A stretch of 64,000 nt of DNA from Bradyrhizobium elkanii WSM2783 (GTDB lineage Bacteria; Pseudomonadota; Alphaproteobacteria; Rhizobiales; Xanthobacteraceae): positions 36,087-100,086 of the forward strand of contig NZ_AXAP01000025.1 in the NCBI RefSeq assembly GCF_000472865.1, read 5' to 3'. Positions 7,106-16,051 of this stretch are shown in pieces; the first letter of the stretch is position 1; each line of letters opens with the position of its first letter. Both the position numbers and the translations under genes were made by a program. The notes below the pieces were generated by a model. It was not told the DNA's origin. It made no database searches and worked only from the letters and a program-made list of their open reading frames with translations.

Positions 7106-9268
7106 TCAGCCGGCCGCCTTCGCTTCGCGGCGGCGGGCAGTGAGGATGAATTCGGTGTAGCCGTTCGGCTGCTCGCGGCCCTTGAAGATCAGGTCGCAGG
7201 CGGCCTTGAAGGCGACGCCATCGAAGGAGGGCGCCATCGGCCTGTAGAGCGGATCGCCCTTGTTCTGGCCGTCGACGACCACAGCCATGCGCTTCAGCGA
7301 CTCCATCACCTGATCCTTGGTGATGACGCCCTGGTGCAGCCAGTTCGCCAGATGCTGGCTCGAGATGCGCAAGGTGGCGCGGTCTTCCATCAGGCCGACG
7401 TCGTGAATGTCAGGCACCTTGGAGCAGCCGACGCCCTGGTCGATCCAGCGCACGACATAGCCCAGGATGCCCTGGCAGTTGTTGTCGATCTCCTGCTTCA
7501 CGTCATCGGGCGCCCAGTTCGACTGCGACACCGGAATGGTGAGGATAGCGGAGAGTTTCGCGCGCGGGCCGCCCTTGGCCAGCTCCTGCTGGCGTGCGAT
7601 CACGTTGACCTGGTGATAGTGCAGCGCGTGCAGCGTCGCGGCGGTCGGCGAGGGCACCCAGGCGGTGGTGGCGCCGGCCTGCGGATGGCCGATCTTCTGC
7701 GCCAGCATGTCGGCCATCTTGTCGGGCGCCGCCCACATGCCCTTGCCGATCTGCGCATGGCCGGGCAGGCCGTCGACCAGGCCGACGTCGACATTCCAGT
7801 CCTCATAGGCCTTGATCCAGGGCTGCGCCTTCATGTCGTTCTTGCGGATCATCGGACCGGCTTCCATCGAGGTGTGGATCTCGTCGCCGGTGCGGTCGAG
7901 GAAGCCGGTGTTGATGAACATCACGCGCTTGGCCGCATTCTGGATGCAGGCCTTGAGGTTGACGGTGGTGCGGCGCTCCTCGTCCATGATGCCGACCTTG
8001 AGCGTGTTCTCCGGCAGCGAAAGCAGTTTCTCGACCTCGCCGAACAATTCGCAGGTCAGCGCGATCTCGTCGGGGCCGTGCATCTTCGGCTTGACGATAT
8101 AGACCGACCCGGTGCGGCTGTTCTTGATCTTCGACTTGCCCTTGAGATCATGGATAGCGAGCAGGCCGGAGACAGCGGCATCGAGGATCCCTTCCGGGAT
8201 TTCCTCGCCCTTTGCATCGAGCACGGCGTCGGTGAACATGTGATGGCCGACATTGCGCATCAGAAGCAGGCTGCGGCCGTGCAGCGTGAGATCCTTGCCG
8301 TCGGGCGTCTTGTAGACGCGGTCGGCATTGAGCGAGCGCGTCAACGTCTTGCCGCCCTTCTCGAAATCGGCCGATAGCGTGCCGGTCATCAGACCAAGCG
8401 TGTTGCGATAGACCAGCACCTTGTCCTCGGCATCGACAGCCGCGACGCTGTCTTCCATGTCGAGGATGGTGGAGACCGCCGCCTCCAGGATCATGTCGGC
8501 GACCCCGGCCGGATCGTCCTTGCCGATCGGATGATTGCGGTCGATCGTGACGTCGATGTGCAGGCCGTTGTTGACGAGCAGCACCGAGCTCGGCGCGGCG
8601 GCATCGCCCTGATAGCCCGCGAACTGCGCGGCTGACTTCAGTGCGGTGGTGCTGCCGTTCTTCAGCTTCACCGCGAGCTTGCCGCCGCTGACGCTGTAGG
8701 AGGTGACGTCAGTGTGGCTTCCGGTCGCGAGCGGCGCGGCCGAATCCAGGAACGCTTTGGCCTTCGCGATCACCTTGTCGCCGCGCGCCTTGTTGTAGCC
8801 CCGGCCAGCTTCGCTCGGGTCGTGCGGGATCGCGTCGGTGCCGTAGAAGGCGTCATAGAGGCTGCCCCAGCGCGCATTCGCCGCATTCAGCGCATAGCGC
8901 GCATTGGTCAGGGGCACCACGAGCTGCGGACCGCAGATCTTGCCGATCTCTTCGTCGACATTGGCGGTCTCGACCTGCCTGGTCGGCGGCTCCGGGAGCA
9001 GATAGCCGATTTCCTTCAGGAAAGCGGTATAGGCGTCGATGTCGAACGCCTTGCCCTTGTGCGCGCGGTGCCAATCGTCGATCTTGGCCTGCAGCGTGTC
9101 GCGGAAGGCAAGCAATTCGCGGTTTTTCGGCCCCAGTTTTGCGATGATGGCGGCAAGCCCGGCCCAGAAGGCGTCGGGCGCGATCCCGGTGTTGGGGGTC
9201 GCCTCCTTGGCGATGAAATCGAACAGGACAGGGGCGATCTTCAATCCGTGGGCTTCGACACGCGTCAT
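7106..9268 (-). CDS. glcB: Malate synthase G
   Basis: Condenses glyoxylate with acetyl-CoA to malate in the glyoxylate and glycolate pathways; a soluble monomeric enzyme that uses Mg2+. The 720-residue length fits isoform G. Family text includes GRSLLLMRNVGHHMFTDAVL (active-site Arg region), INTGFLDRTGDEIHTSM and, late in the protein, MEDRATLRISSQH with the catalytic Asp. ATG 9268 is chosen because it begins MTRVEAHGLKI and has a GGAAA site; the frame continues 23 codons upstream through the palindromic leader, which I do not consider coding. No isocitrate lyase or glc operon genes are adjacent. The leader holds a strong palindrome (9302-9322) that may be an operator. Confidence 0.97.
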   Translation of the reverse strand: MTRVEAHGLKIAPVLFDFIAKEATPNTGIAPDAFWAGLAAIIAKLGPKNRELLAFRDTLQAKIDDWHRAHKGKAFDIDAYTAFLKEIGYLLPEPPTRQVETANVDEEIGKICGPQLVVPLTNARYALNAANARWGSLYDAFYGTDAIPHDPSEAGRGYNKARGDKVIAKAKAFLDSAAPLATGSHTDVTSYSVSGGKLAVKLKNGSTTALKSAAQFAGYQGDAAAPSSVLLVNNGLHIDVTIDRNHPIGKDDPAGVADMILEAAVSTILDMEDSVAAVDAEDKVLVYRNTLGLMTGTLSADFEKGGKTLTRSLNADRVYKTPDGKDLTLHGRSLLLMRNVGHHMFTDAVLDAKGEEIPEGILDAAVSGLLAIHDLKGKSKIKNSRTGSVYIVKPKMHGPDEIALTCELFGEVEKLLSLPENTLKVGIMDEERRTTVNLKACIQNAAKRVMFINTGFLDRTGDEIHTSMEAGPMIRKNDMKAQPWIKAYEDWNVDVGLVDGLPGHAQIGKGMWAAPDKMADMLAQKIGHPQAGATTAWVPSPTAATLHALHYHQVNVIARQQELAKGGPRAKLSAILTIPVSQSNWAPDDVKQEIDNNCQGILGYVVRWIDQGVGCSKVPDIHDVGLMEDRATLRISSQHLANWLHQGVITKDQVMESLKRMAVVVDGQNKGDPLYRPMAPSFDGVAFKAACDLIFKGREQPNGYTEFILTARRREAKAAG

Positions 9269-9301
9269 GTTGGGCTTTCCAAGAGAAATGGCGGCTACGT
9301 A

Positions 9302-9322
9302 CTGTTTTCGGAACGAAAACAG
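9302..9322. promoter_or_regulatory. Perfect palindrome in the glcB leader (candidate operator)
   Basis: CTGTTTTCG (9302-9310), 3 nt, then its exact complement (9314-9322), located 34-54 bp upstream of the glcB ATG. It could be a dimeric repressor or activator site or an mRNA hairpin. The regulator is unknown. Apart from this dyad and the repeat at 9484-9607 I recognise nothing in 9269-9651; a GC-rich GCCCC/GGGGC hairpin near 9386-9400 has no clear owner. Confidence 0.45.
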
Positions 9323-9483
9323 CAAAAAACACGCCAAAAGGCGGGCGGTTCAACGCCCTTTTAACGCTAAAGCCGCGGCCATGAGAAGGCCCCCCTGCGG
9401 GGCTTGGTGTCCTACCAAAGGAGCGGGCCAGGCCGCCTAAAACATGATGCGATGGGATGGGTAGGCGTCGCGTCGCAGGTGCC

Positions 9484-9607
9484 GACCTCTCCCCGACGGG
9501 GAGAGGTCGATTTGCGCAGCAAATCGGATGAGGGGCCGCAGCTCTAACGAGGGACCGTAACCCCTCACCCGGCGCTTCGCGCCGACCTCTCCCGTTGGGA
9601 GAGGTGG
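9484..9607. repeat. Interspersed repeat family B, copy 1
   Basis: About 124 bp of nested inverted repeats (GACCTCTCCCC/GGGGAGAGGTC, GATTTGCGCAGCAAATC, CCCCTCACCCGGCGC, GCCGACCTCTCCC). A second copy with the same order of blocks is at 40995-41118. It lies downstream of cysNC, filling the gap to the malate synthase region. This type of element is common between genes in Bradyrhizobium; it is non-coding. Confidence 0.85.
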
Positions 9608-9651
9608 GAGTTTGTGGTCACCACCGAATACAAGCAATAAGGCATCCCGCT

Positions 9652-11568
9652 CTAAATATTCGCCGCGAGGTCGGCGACTTCCTCGAACAGGATGCCGGTC
9701 TGGGCCAGCATCCGTTCGATCTCGTCGACGGCGTCGGCGACTGTCCGGCGCGAGGTATCGATCGTCAGTTCGTTGCCCGCCGGCGGCTCGTAATCATTGG
9801 TGATGCCGGTGAAGGAGGGCAAGCCGCCGGCGCGGGCCTTGGCGTAATGGCCCTTGGGATCGCGGCTTTCGCAGATTTCGGCGGGCGTCGCGACATAGAT
9901 CTCGCGGAACGCGCTGTCGGCGATGCGGCGCGCCGCAGCTCGGTCGGAGGCTGCGGGCGAGACCGCGGCGACGATCGCGATATGGCCGTTGCGCGCAAGA
10001 TGCGTGGCGATCTCCGCGAGACGGCGGATATTTTCGCTGCGATCGGCGTGCGAGAAGCCGAGATCGCTGTTGAGGCCGGCCCGCAAGGTGTCGCCGTCGA
10101 GCAGGATCGGCGAGCCGCCATTGGTGAACAGCCGCCGCTCCAGCGCGAGCGCCAATGTCGATTTGCCGGAGCCGGGCAACCCCGTGAACCAGAGCACGGC
10201 GCCGCCGTGACGATAGCGGGCCGAACGCTCGTCGGCGCGCAACGCCGACTCCACCGGCACGATGTCGACCGGCACCGCGCGCTGGCCGGCATCGACCGAC
10301 AGCACCAGGCCGCCGCCGGCGATCCGGCCATTGACCTCGATCACAAGCCGCCCGGTGCGCGGGCTTTCATGATAGGGATCGGCCGCAATCGGCTGCGCCA
10401 GCGAGATGTCGATCTCGCCGACATGGTTGCGCGCGATCGAATTGGTTTCCTCGTTGGAGAGCGCGCCGGGATCGACCGCCTTCTCGATCGCGACCACGCT
10501 GGCGCGGGTCTCGCGGGTGCCGAGCCGGATCAGGATCTGGTCGCCCTTCGACAATGGCTTGTCGTGCAGCCAGAAGATCCGGGCATGGATGCGGCGGGTG
10601 TCGCGCGGGCTCGCGCCGACATGGCCGATGACGTCGCCGCGCTCGATGAACAACTCGCGGTCGAGCGTGATGCCGACCGAGCGGCCGGCCGTTTGCGGCC
10701 CTTGAAGCGGCGTGACCGGCCAGCTCTCGACCGTCTTGATCCTGGCGATCTTGCCAGCCGGCATGATCACGATCTCGTCTCCGGCCTTCAGGCTGCCGGA
10801 TTCGATGCGGCCCGCGACGATGCGGCGGTCGTCGAATTTGTAGATCGCCTGCACCGGCAGCCGCAGCGGCAAGGTTTCCGCCGGCCGTGCCGGCTCCAGT
10901 TCGTCCAGCGCCTCGACGACACTCGGCCCCTTGTACCAGGCGATCCGCGCCGTGTGCTCGGCGACGCCATCGCCGTCGCGCGCGGAGATCGGGATCACCG
11001 CCGATGGCTTCACGCCAAGACCGATCAGGTGCGCCGATATCTCGTCGCTGATCTCCTTGAATCGCTCGGCGCTGAAATCGACCCGGTCCATCTTGTTGAC
11101 GACGACCGCGACCTGCTTGATGCCGAGCAGATGCAGCAGATAGCCGTGCCGCCGCGTCTGGTCGCGCACGCCCTCCAGCGCGTCGATGATCAGCACGGCG
11201 CCGTCGGCCTGCGAGGCGCCGGTGATCATGTTGCGGAGGAATTCGGCGTGGCCGGGCGCGTCGATCAGCACGACGTCGCGCGAGCGGGTGCGGAAGCGGA
11301 TCTGCGTGGTGTCGATGGTGATGCCCTGGTCGCGCTCGGTCTGCAGCGCATCCAACAGGAACGACCATTCGAACGGCATGCCGCGCCGCGCGCTGACGGC
11401 CTTCAGCATTTCGAGCTTGCCGTCGGGCAAGCTGCCGGTCTCGTGCAAGAGGCGGCCGACGAGCGTGGATTTGCCATGATCGACATGGCCGACGATGACG
11501 ATACGGACTTGCGGACGCGTGGTGCCGTTCGGTGTCGCGGAGATCGCGCTGGGAAGAACCATGTTCAT
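9652..11568 (-). CDS. cysNC: Bifunctional sulfate adenylyltransferase large subunit / APS kinase
   Basis: A fusion of the GTPase subunit of ATP sulfurylase (CysN) with adenylylsulfate kinase (CysC), 638 residues, as in rhizobial NodQ. The N-terminal GTPase (about residues 20-235) shows GHVDHGKSTLVGRL, DAPGHAEF and NKMD; elongation-factor-like beta barrels follow (about 240-440). The C-terminal kinase (about 455-630) carries the P-loop GLPGSGKSTLALAL. With CysD it makes APS from sulfate and ATP, driven by GTP hydrolysis; the kinase domain makes PAPS. It lies 23 bp after cysD and is surely co-transcribed with it. The presence of a kinase beside an APS-type reductase implies another use for PAPS. 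Confidence 0.95.
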   Translation of the reverse strand: MNMVLPSAISATPNGTTRPQVRIVIVGHVDHGKSTLVGRLLHETGSLPDGKLEMLKAVSARRGMPFEWSFLLDALQTERDQGITIDTTQIRFRTRSRDVVLIDAPGHAEFLRNMITGASQADGAVLIIDALEGVRDQTRRHGYLLHLLGIKQVAVVVNKMDRVDFSAERFKEISDEISAHLIGLGVKPSAVIPISARDGDGVAEHTARIAWYKGPSVVEALDELEPARPAETLPLRLPVQAIYKFDDRRIVAGRIESGSLKAGDEIVIMPAGKIARIKTVESWPVTPLQGPQTAGRSVGITLDRELFIERGDVIGHVGASPRDTRRIHARIFWLHDKPLSKGDQILIRLGTRETRASVVAIEKAVDPGALSNEETNSIARNHVGEIDISLAQPIAADPYHESPRTGRLVIEVNGRIAGGGLVLSVDAGQRAVPVDIVPVESALRADERSARYRHGGAVLWFTGLPGSGKSTLALALERRLFTNGGSPILLDGDTLRAGLNSDLGFSHADRSENIRRLAEIATHLARNGHIAIVAAVSPAASDRAAARRIADSAFREIYVATPAEICESRDPKGHYAKARAGGLPSFTGITNDYEPPAGNELTIDTSRRTVADAVDEIERMLAQTGILFEEVADLAANI

Positions 11569-11591
11569 CGAAAACGCCTTAAGCTCGCTTC

Positions 11592-12500
11592 TCAGAGATA
11601 ACCGGCGACACGCAGCCGCTCGAACGCATCCTCGGTCTCGTGATCGAGTGCGCGGCCCGCGCGTTCCGGCACCTTGGTGTCTTCGAGCTCGGCCAGGATC
11701 TCATCGATGTTTGACGCGGTCGACGCGACGGGGAAGGTGATGTCGGCATCGCCAAGCGAACGATAGCGCTTGCCATCCTTCGCCAGATAAAGCGGGATAA
11801 TCGGGATGTTCTCGCGTCTTGTGTAAGCCCAGATGTCGGCTTCGGTCCAATGCAGGATCGGGTGGATGCGCAAATGCGCGCCCTGCGGCGGGGAGGCGTT
11901 GAAATGATCCCAGAACTCCGGCGGCTGGTCGCGCACGTCCCATTCGCCCTCCAGGCCACGCGGCGAGAACACGCGCTCCTTGGCGCGCGTCGCCTCTTCG
12001 TCGCGGCGGATGCCGGCGATCAATCCGTCAAAGCCGTGCTTGACCAGCGCGAGCTTCAGGCCCTCGGTCTTGCGTGCAGCGGAGCGCGCCGCGGGCGGCA
12101 GCGTGGGATCGACACTATCGATCGGCGGGCAGGGTTCGACGCGGAGGTCGAGATCCCATTCCTTCGCGTAGCGATCGCGGAAGGCATACATCTCCGGAAA
12201 TTTCTTGCCGGTATCGACATGCATGGCAGGAAAGGGCACGCGGCCGAAGAAGGCCTTGCGCGCGAGCCAGATCATCACGTTGGAGTCCTTGCCGAGCGAC
12301 CACAGCAGCGCGAGCTTCTTCAGCCGCGCGAACGCCTCGCGCAGAATGTAGATGCTTTGCGCCTCGAGTTCGTCGAGATGATCCATGGAAGGCGCTGTCG
12401 CGGGTTCTTCGACGAGGATTTTCCGCGGCACCTTTATTCCCTCTTTGGGCTCAGAAGCGCGCAAGCGTGCTTTGCCGGATTCATTGTTGAGAAGATGCAT
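11592..12500 (-). CDS. cysD: Sulfate adenylyltransferase subunit CysD
   Basis: The small, catalytic adenylyltransferase subunit of ATP sulfurylase, an N-type PP-loop protein. The PP-loop is SLGKDSN (family: S-x-GKDS); HVDTGKKFPEM and RRDEEATRAKERVFSPRG are the other core motifs. The protein is 302 aa from ATG 12500 (site AAGG about 10 nt upstream); the frame is open to 12590. Its core begins at MDHLDELEAQ, about 38 residues in, and its C-terminal third is shorter than I recall for E. coli CysD or rhizobial NodP, so it looks like a divergent CysD clade. First gene of cysD-cysNC, divergent from cysG. Confidence 0.92.
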   Translation of the reverse strand: MHLLNNESGKARLRASEPKEGIKVPRKILVEEPATAPSMDHLDELEAQSIYILREAFARLKKLALLWSLGKDSNVMIWLARKAFFGRVPFPAMHVDTGKKFPEMYAFRDRYAKEWDLDLRVEPCPPIDSVDPTLPPAARSAARKTEGLKLALVKHGFDGLIAGIRRDEEATRAKERVFSPRGLEGEWDVRDQPPEFWDHFNASPPQGAHLRIHPILHWTEADIWAYTRRENIPIIPLYLAKDGKRYRSLGDADITFPVASTASNIDEILAELEDTKVPERAGRALDHETEDAFERLRVAGYL

Positions 12501-12549
12501 CTCTGTGCCTTGGCCTTTGGAGGCGAAAATTCTATAGTTGCGCTGCAAT

Positions 12550-12608
12550 AGAGAAGAAATAAATTTCTCTTTGCGGGCGCTTGCCGACACATATATAGAA
12601 TAAAATTC
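12550..12608. promoter_or_regulatory. Two AT-rich dyads between cysD and cysG (candidate operators)
   Basis: The 142-bp divergent gap is markedly AT-rich in its middle. It holds AGAAAT-aa-ATTTCT (12555-12568, inside a longer imperfect dyad 12550-12570) and GAAT-aaa-ATTC (12598-12608). Their centres are about 41-42 bp apart, close to four helical turns. They could bind a common sulfur regulator of both transcription units. The protein is unknown; LysR-type CysB-like or Rrf2-type regulators are candidates by analogy only. Confidence 0.4.
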
Positions 12609-12642
12609 CAGTCAACCCATAAGTTGGGGAAGCGAGTGGCGC

Positions 12643-14070
12643 ATGCGGTTCTTGCCGGTGTTCCTGGATCTGCAAACGGGCGTGGTGCTGCTGGTCGGCG
12701 CGGGCGATCTCGTGCGCGCGAAGCTGCGTCTGCTCGCGGCCGCCGGCGCGCGCGTCCGCTGGTTTGCGACTGACGGCAATCATGATGTGAGCGGGATCGA
12801 TGCGACGCGCATCGATCTCGCAACGGGCGATCCACTCGCCGCTGATCTCAGCGGCGTCATCGCGGTGCTCTGCGCGGGCGCCGGCGATGTCGGTGTTGCG
12901 CTGGCGGCGCGCGCGAGGGCTGTCGGCCTGCCCGTCAATGTGATGGACGATCTCGAGCATTCCACCTTCATCTTCCCGGCGATCGTCGATCGCGGCGATG
13001 TCGTGGTCGCCGTCGGCACCGGCGGCGCCTCGCCGGTGGTGGCGCGCCGCGTGCGCGAGCGGATCGAGGCGGTGCTGCCGGCCCGCATCGGCGATCTCGC
13101 ATCCTTCATCGGCCAATTCCGCAAATCTATACATGCGCGCATCGGCGAATTCGCGCTGCGTCGCCGCTTCTGGGAGCGCATTGTCGACGGTCCGATCGGC
13201 GCGCTGGTGTTGGCCGGTCGGAGAGACGAAGCCGAGAAGGCGTTGCAGCAGATTTCCGATCCCTCCGCCTTTGCCGGCGCGACCGCGCTCGGCAAGGCCA
13301 AGGGCCATGTGACGCTGGTTGGTGCCGGACCTGGCGATCCGGATCTCCTCACCATCAAGGCACTGCGCGCGCTGCAGGACGCCGACGTCGTGTTCTATGA
13401 CGAACTGGTGTCATCAGAGATTCTCGATCGCGTGCGCCGCGACGCCTCGCGCATTCCGGTCGGCCGCCGCGTCGGCAAGCCCGGCATTGGTCAGGATGCG
13501 ATCAACAGACTGATGATCGAGGCTGCGAAATCGGGACAGCGCGCGGTGCGGCTGAAGGGCGGCGATCCCTTCATCTTCGGCCGGGGCGGCGAAGAGATCG
13601 AAGCGCTGCGCCAGGCAGGCGTCGCCTATTCGGTGATCCCCGGCATCACGGCGGGCTTAGGTGCCGCCGCGCAATTCGAGGCGCCGCTGACCTTCCGCCA
13701 CGAGGCGCTGCGCATCACCTTCCTCACCGCGCACAAGGCGCGTGACGCCGAGAATGTCGACTGGTCGGCGCTAACAGACAACAAGATGACCGTCGTGGTC
13801 TATATGGGCATGACCGCCGCGCCGACGATCCGCGCCGGCCTGTTGGCCGCTGGCCGCTCGCCACAAACGCCGGTCGGCGTGTTCGCGCGGGTGACGCGGC
13901 CCGATGCCAAGGCCGCGGTCGGAACGCTCGAACATCTGCCGTCGCTGGTCGAGAAGATCGATGGCGGCCCCGCCATCCTCGTCATCGGCGACGTCGTCTC
14001 CCACTCTGCGCCCTGGCGCCATGCCAACCTCAACCAAGTGATCTCGGAACTTTTGGAAGCTGCCGAATGA
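12643..14070 (+). CDS. cysG: Siroheme synthase (trifunctional CysG)
   Basis: Makes siroheme, the cofactor of sulfite and nitrite reductase, from uroporphyrinogen III. The N-terminal precorrin-2 dehydrogenase/ferrochelatase part (about residues 1-205) has a Rossmann start (LLVGAGDLVRAKLRLLAAAG) with one glycine fewer than the usual GGG. The C-terminal uroporphyrinogen methyltransferase (about 222-465) shows VTLVGAGPGDPDLLTIKALRA, YDELVS and RLKGGDPFIFGRGGEE. At 475 residues it is full length. First gene of the cysG-DUF2849-cysI-DUF934-cysH operon; its stop overlaps the next start by 4 bp (ATGA). Confidence 0.95.
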   Translation: MRFLPVFLDLQTGVVLLVGAGDLVRAKLRLLAAAGARVRWFATDGNHDVSGIDATRIDLATGDPLAADLSGVIAVLCAGAGDVGVALAARARAVGLPVNVMDDLEHSTFIFPAIVDRGDVVVAVGTGGASPVVARRVRERIEAVLPARIGDLASFIGQFRKSIHARIGEFALRRRFWERIVDGPIGALVLAGRRDEAEKALQQISDPSAFAGATALGKAKGHVTLVGAGPGDPDLLTIKALRALQDADVVFYDELVSSEILDRVRRDASRIPVGRRVGKPGIGQDAINRLMIEAAKSGQRAVRLKGGDPFIFGRGGEEIEALRQAGVAYSVIPGITAGLGAAAQFEAPLTFRHEALRITFLTAHKARDAENVDWSALTDNKMTVVVYMGMTAAPTIRAGLLAAGRSPQTPVGVFARVTRPDAKAAVGTLEHLPSLVEKIDGGPAILVIGDVVSHSAPWRHANLNQVISELLEAAE

Positions 14071-14384
14071 CCTCTCCGCTTGAACAGAAGAAAATCAGAA
14101 TTACCGGGCCTTCGGTAGTGACCGCCAACCGCACTCATGACGGCGTGGTGATCTATCGCACCCCGCAGCATGGCTGGTCATCGCGCCTTGCGGATGCCGC
14201 CATCGTCCGCACATCCGACGATGCGCGGGCGCTGCTCGCCGAAGCGGTTGCCGATGACGTCGGCGCGATCGGTGCCTACATCGCGCCTGTCGCAATCAAG
14301 GACAATGGAGAGATTGCGCCCGGCAATCTCCGCGAACATATCCGGTCGGAAGGCCTCACCATCGAGCTTCCGGTTCCGGCTTAA
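14067..14384 (+). CDS. DUF2849 domain-containing protein
   Basis: A 105-residue soluble protein with no predicted signal or membrane segment. DUF2849 members are found next to siroheme synthase and sulfite reductase genes in alphaproteobacteria. The ATGA overlap with cysG and the 11-bp gap to cysI suggest translational coupling and a role in sulfite reduction, perhaps as an assembly or electron-transfer accessory (inference). It has no cysteine, so it is not itself an iron-sulfur carrier. Function unproven. Confidence 0.85.
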   Translation: MTSPLEQKKIRITGPSVVTANRTHDGVVIYRTPQHGWSSRLADAAIVRTSDDARALLAEAVADDVGAIGAYIAPVAIKDNGEIAPGNLREHIRSEGLTIELPVPA

Positions 14385-14395
14385 GGTTCTCCCTC

Positions 14396-16051
14396 ATGTA
14401 CGCATATGACGAACTCGATCGCACGCTCCTTCACGAACGTGTCGAAGAATTCCGCGACCAGGTGAAGCGCCGGCTTTCCGGCGAACTCACCGAGGACGAA
14501 TTCAAGATTCTGCGATTGCAGAACGGCGTGTACCTGCAGCTTCACGCCTATATGTTCCGCGTCGCGATCCCCTATGGCACGCTGTCAACAAAGCAATTGC
14601 GCGCGCTTGCCCATGTCGCGCGCCGTTACGACCGCGGCTACGGACATTTCACGACGCGGCAGAACATCCAGTTCAACTGGATCAAGCTCGCCGAGCTGCC
14701 GGACGCGCTCGCCGATCTTGCCGAGGTCGGCATCCACGCCATGCAGACCTCCGGCAACAACATGCGCAACGTCACCTCCGACCAGTGGGCGGGCGTTGCG
14801 CCCGGCGAGGTCGAGGATCCCCGTATCTGGTCGGAGCTGCTGCGGCAGCACACCACGCTGCATCCGGAATTCTCGTTCCTGCCGCGCAAGTTCAAGATCG
14901 CGATCACCGCCTCCGAGCACGATCGCGCCGCGATCAAGATCCACGATATCGGCCTGCGGCTGCACAAGAACGCCGATGGCGAGACCGGCTTCGAGGTGCT
15001 GGTCGGCGGCGGGCTGGGCCGCACGCCGTTCATCGCCAAGACCATCAAGCCGTTCGTGCACGGCCGCGACATCCTGAGCTATGTCGAGGCGATCCTGCGC
15101 GTCTACAATCAGTATGGCCGCCGCGACAACATCTACAAGGCGCGCATCAAGATCCTCGTGCACGAGCTCGGCATCGAGAAGTTCGGCAAGGAAGTCGAGG
15201 AAGAGTGGCAGCAATTGCGCGACAGCGCGCTGACGCTCGATGACGGCGCGATCGAGGAAGTGCGCTCGCGCTTTTCCTATCCGGCCTACGAGAAGCTGCC
15301 GCACATGCCCGATGAGCTGAAGCAGGCGGCGCATGATCCTCTGTTCGAGCGCTGGCGCAAGAACTCGGTGTTTCCGCATAAGGTGCAGGGCTATTCGATC
15401 GTGACGCTGTCGCTGAAGCCGGTCGGCGGCCCGCCCGGCGATGCCACCGCCGAGCAGATGGATGTGATCGCCGATCTCGCCGACCGCTATTCCTTCGGCG
15501 AGATCCGCGTCGGCCATGAGCAGAACCTGGCGCTGCCGCATGTCGCCAAGCGCGATCTGCCGGCGCTGTGGAAGGCGCTCGACAAGGCCGGGCTCGCGAC
15601 GCCGAACGTGAACCTGGTCTCCGACATCATCGCCTGCCCAGGGCTCGACTACTGCTCTCTGGCGAATGCGCGCTCGATCCCGATCGCGCAGGAATTGACG
15701 CGGCGTTTTGCCAATCACGACACCGCAGGCCTGATCGGCCGGCTGCACATCAATATCTCCGGCTGCATCAACGCCTGCGGCCATCACCATGTCGGCCATA
15801 TCGGCATCCTCGGTGTCGAGAAGAACGGCGAGGAATTTTATCAGATCACGATCGGCGGCCGCGCCGACGAGGGCGCCGCGCTCGGTACGCTGATCGGCCC
15901 TTCGGTGCCCTATGGCGAGGTCGCCGACGTGGTCGAGGACATCGTCGAGGCCTATCTGGCGCTGCGCTATTCCCCCGATGAACTCTTCATCGACACGGTC
16001 AAGCGGCTCGGCGTCGAACCTTTCAAGGAGCGGGTCTATGCCACTCGTTAA
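14396..16051 (+). CDS. cysI: Assimilatory nitrite/sulfite reductase hemoprotein
   Basis: Six-electron reduction of sulfite to sulfide (a nitrite reductase role is less likely given the operon). The 551-residue protein has duplicated ferredoxin-like half-domains and two siroheme/4Fe-4S core domains. Cluster ligands are visible: Cys414 and Cys420 (CPGLDYC) and Cys457 and Cys461 (CINAC), the last cysteine also bridging to siroheme. No flavoprotein CysJ is encoded here, so electrons probably come from ferredoxin or another carrier. Followed by DUF934 with a 14-bp overlap. Confidence 0.93.
   Translation: MYAYDELDRTLLHERVEEFRDQVKRRLSGELTEDEFKILRLQNGVYLQLHAYMFRVAIPYGTLSTKQLRALAHVARRYDRGYGHFTTRQNIQFNWIKLAELPDALADLAEVGIHAMQTSGNNMRNVTSDQWAGVAPGEVEDPRIWSELLRQHTTLHPEFSFLPRKFKIAITASEHDRAAIKIHDIGLRLHKNADGETGFEVLVGGGLGRTPFIAKTIKPFVHGRDILSYVEAILRVYNQYGRRDNIYKARIKILVHELGIEKFGKEVEEEWQQLRDSALTLDDGAIEEVRSRFSYPAYEKLPHMPDELKQAAHDPLFERWRKNSVFPHKVQGYSIVTLSLKPVGGPPGDATAEQMDVIADLADRYSFGEIRVGHEQNLALPHVAKRDLPALWKALDKAGLATPNVNLVSDIIACPGLDYCSLANARSIPIAQELTRRFANHDTAGLIGRLHINISGCINACGHHHVGHIGILGVEKNGEEFYQITIGGRADEGAALGTLIGPSVPYGEVADVVEDIVEAYLALRYSPDELFIDTVKRLGVEPFKERVYATR

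Noticed and set aside
9595..11601. A 668-codon plus-strand frame opposite cysNC
   Set aside because: Shadow of cysNC; no domain and no ribosome site.
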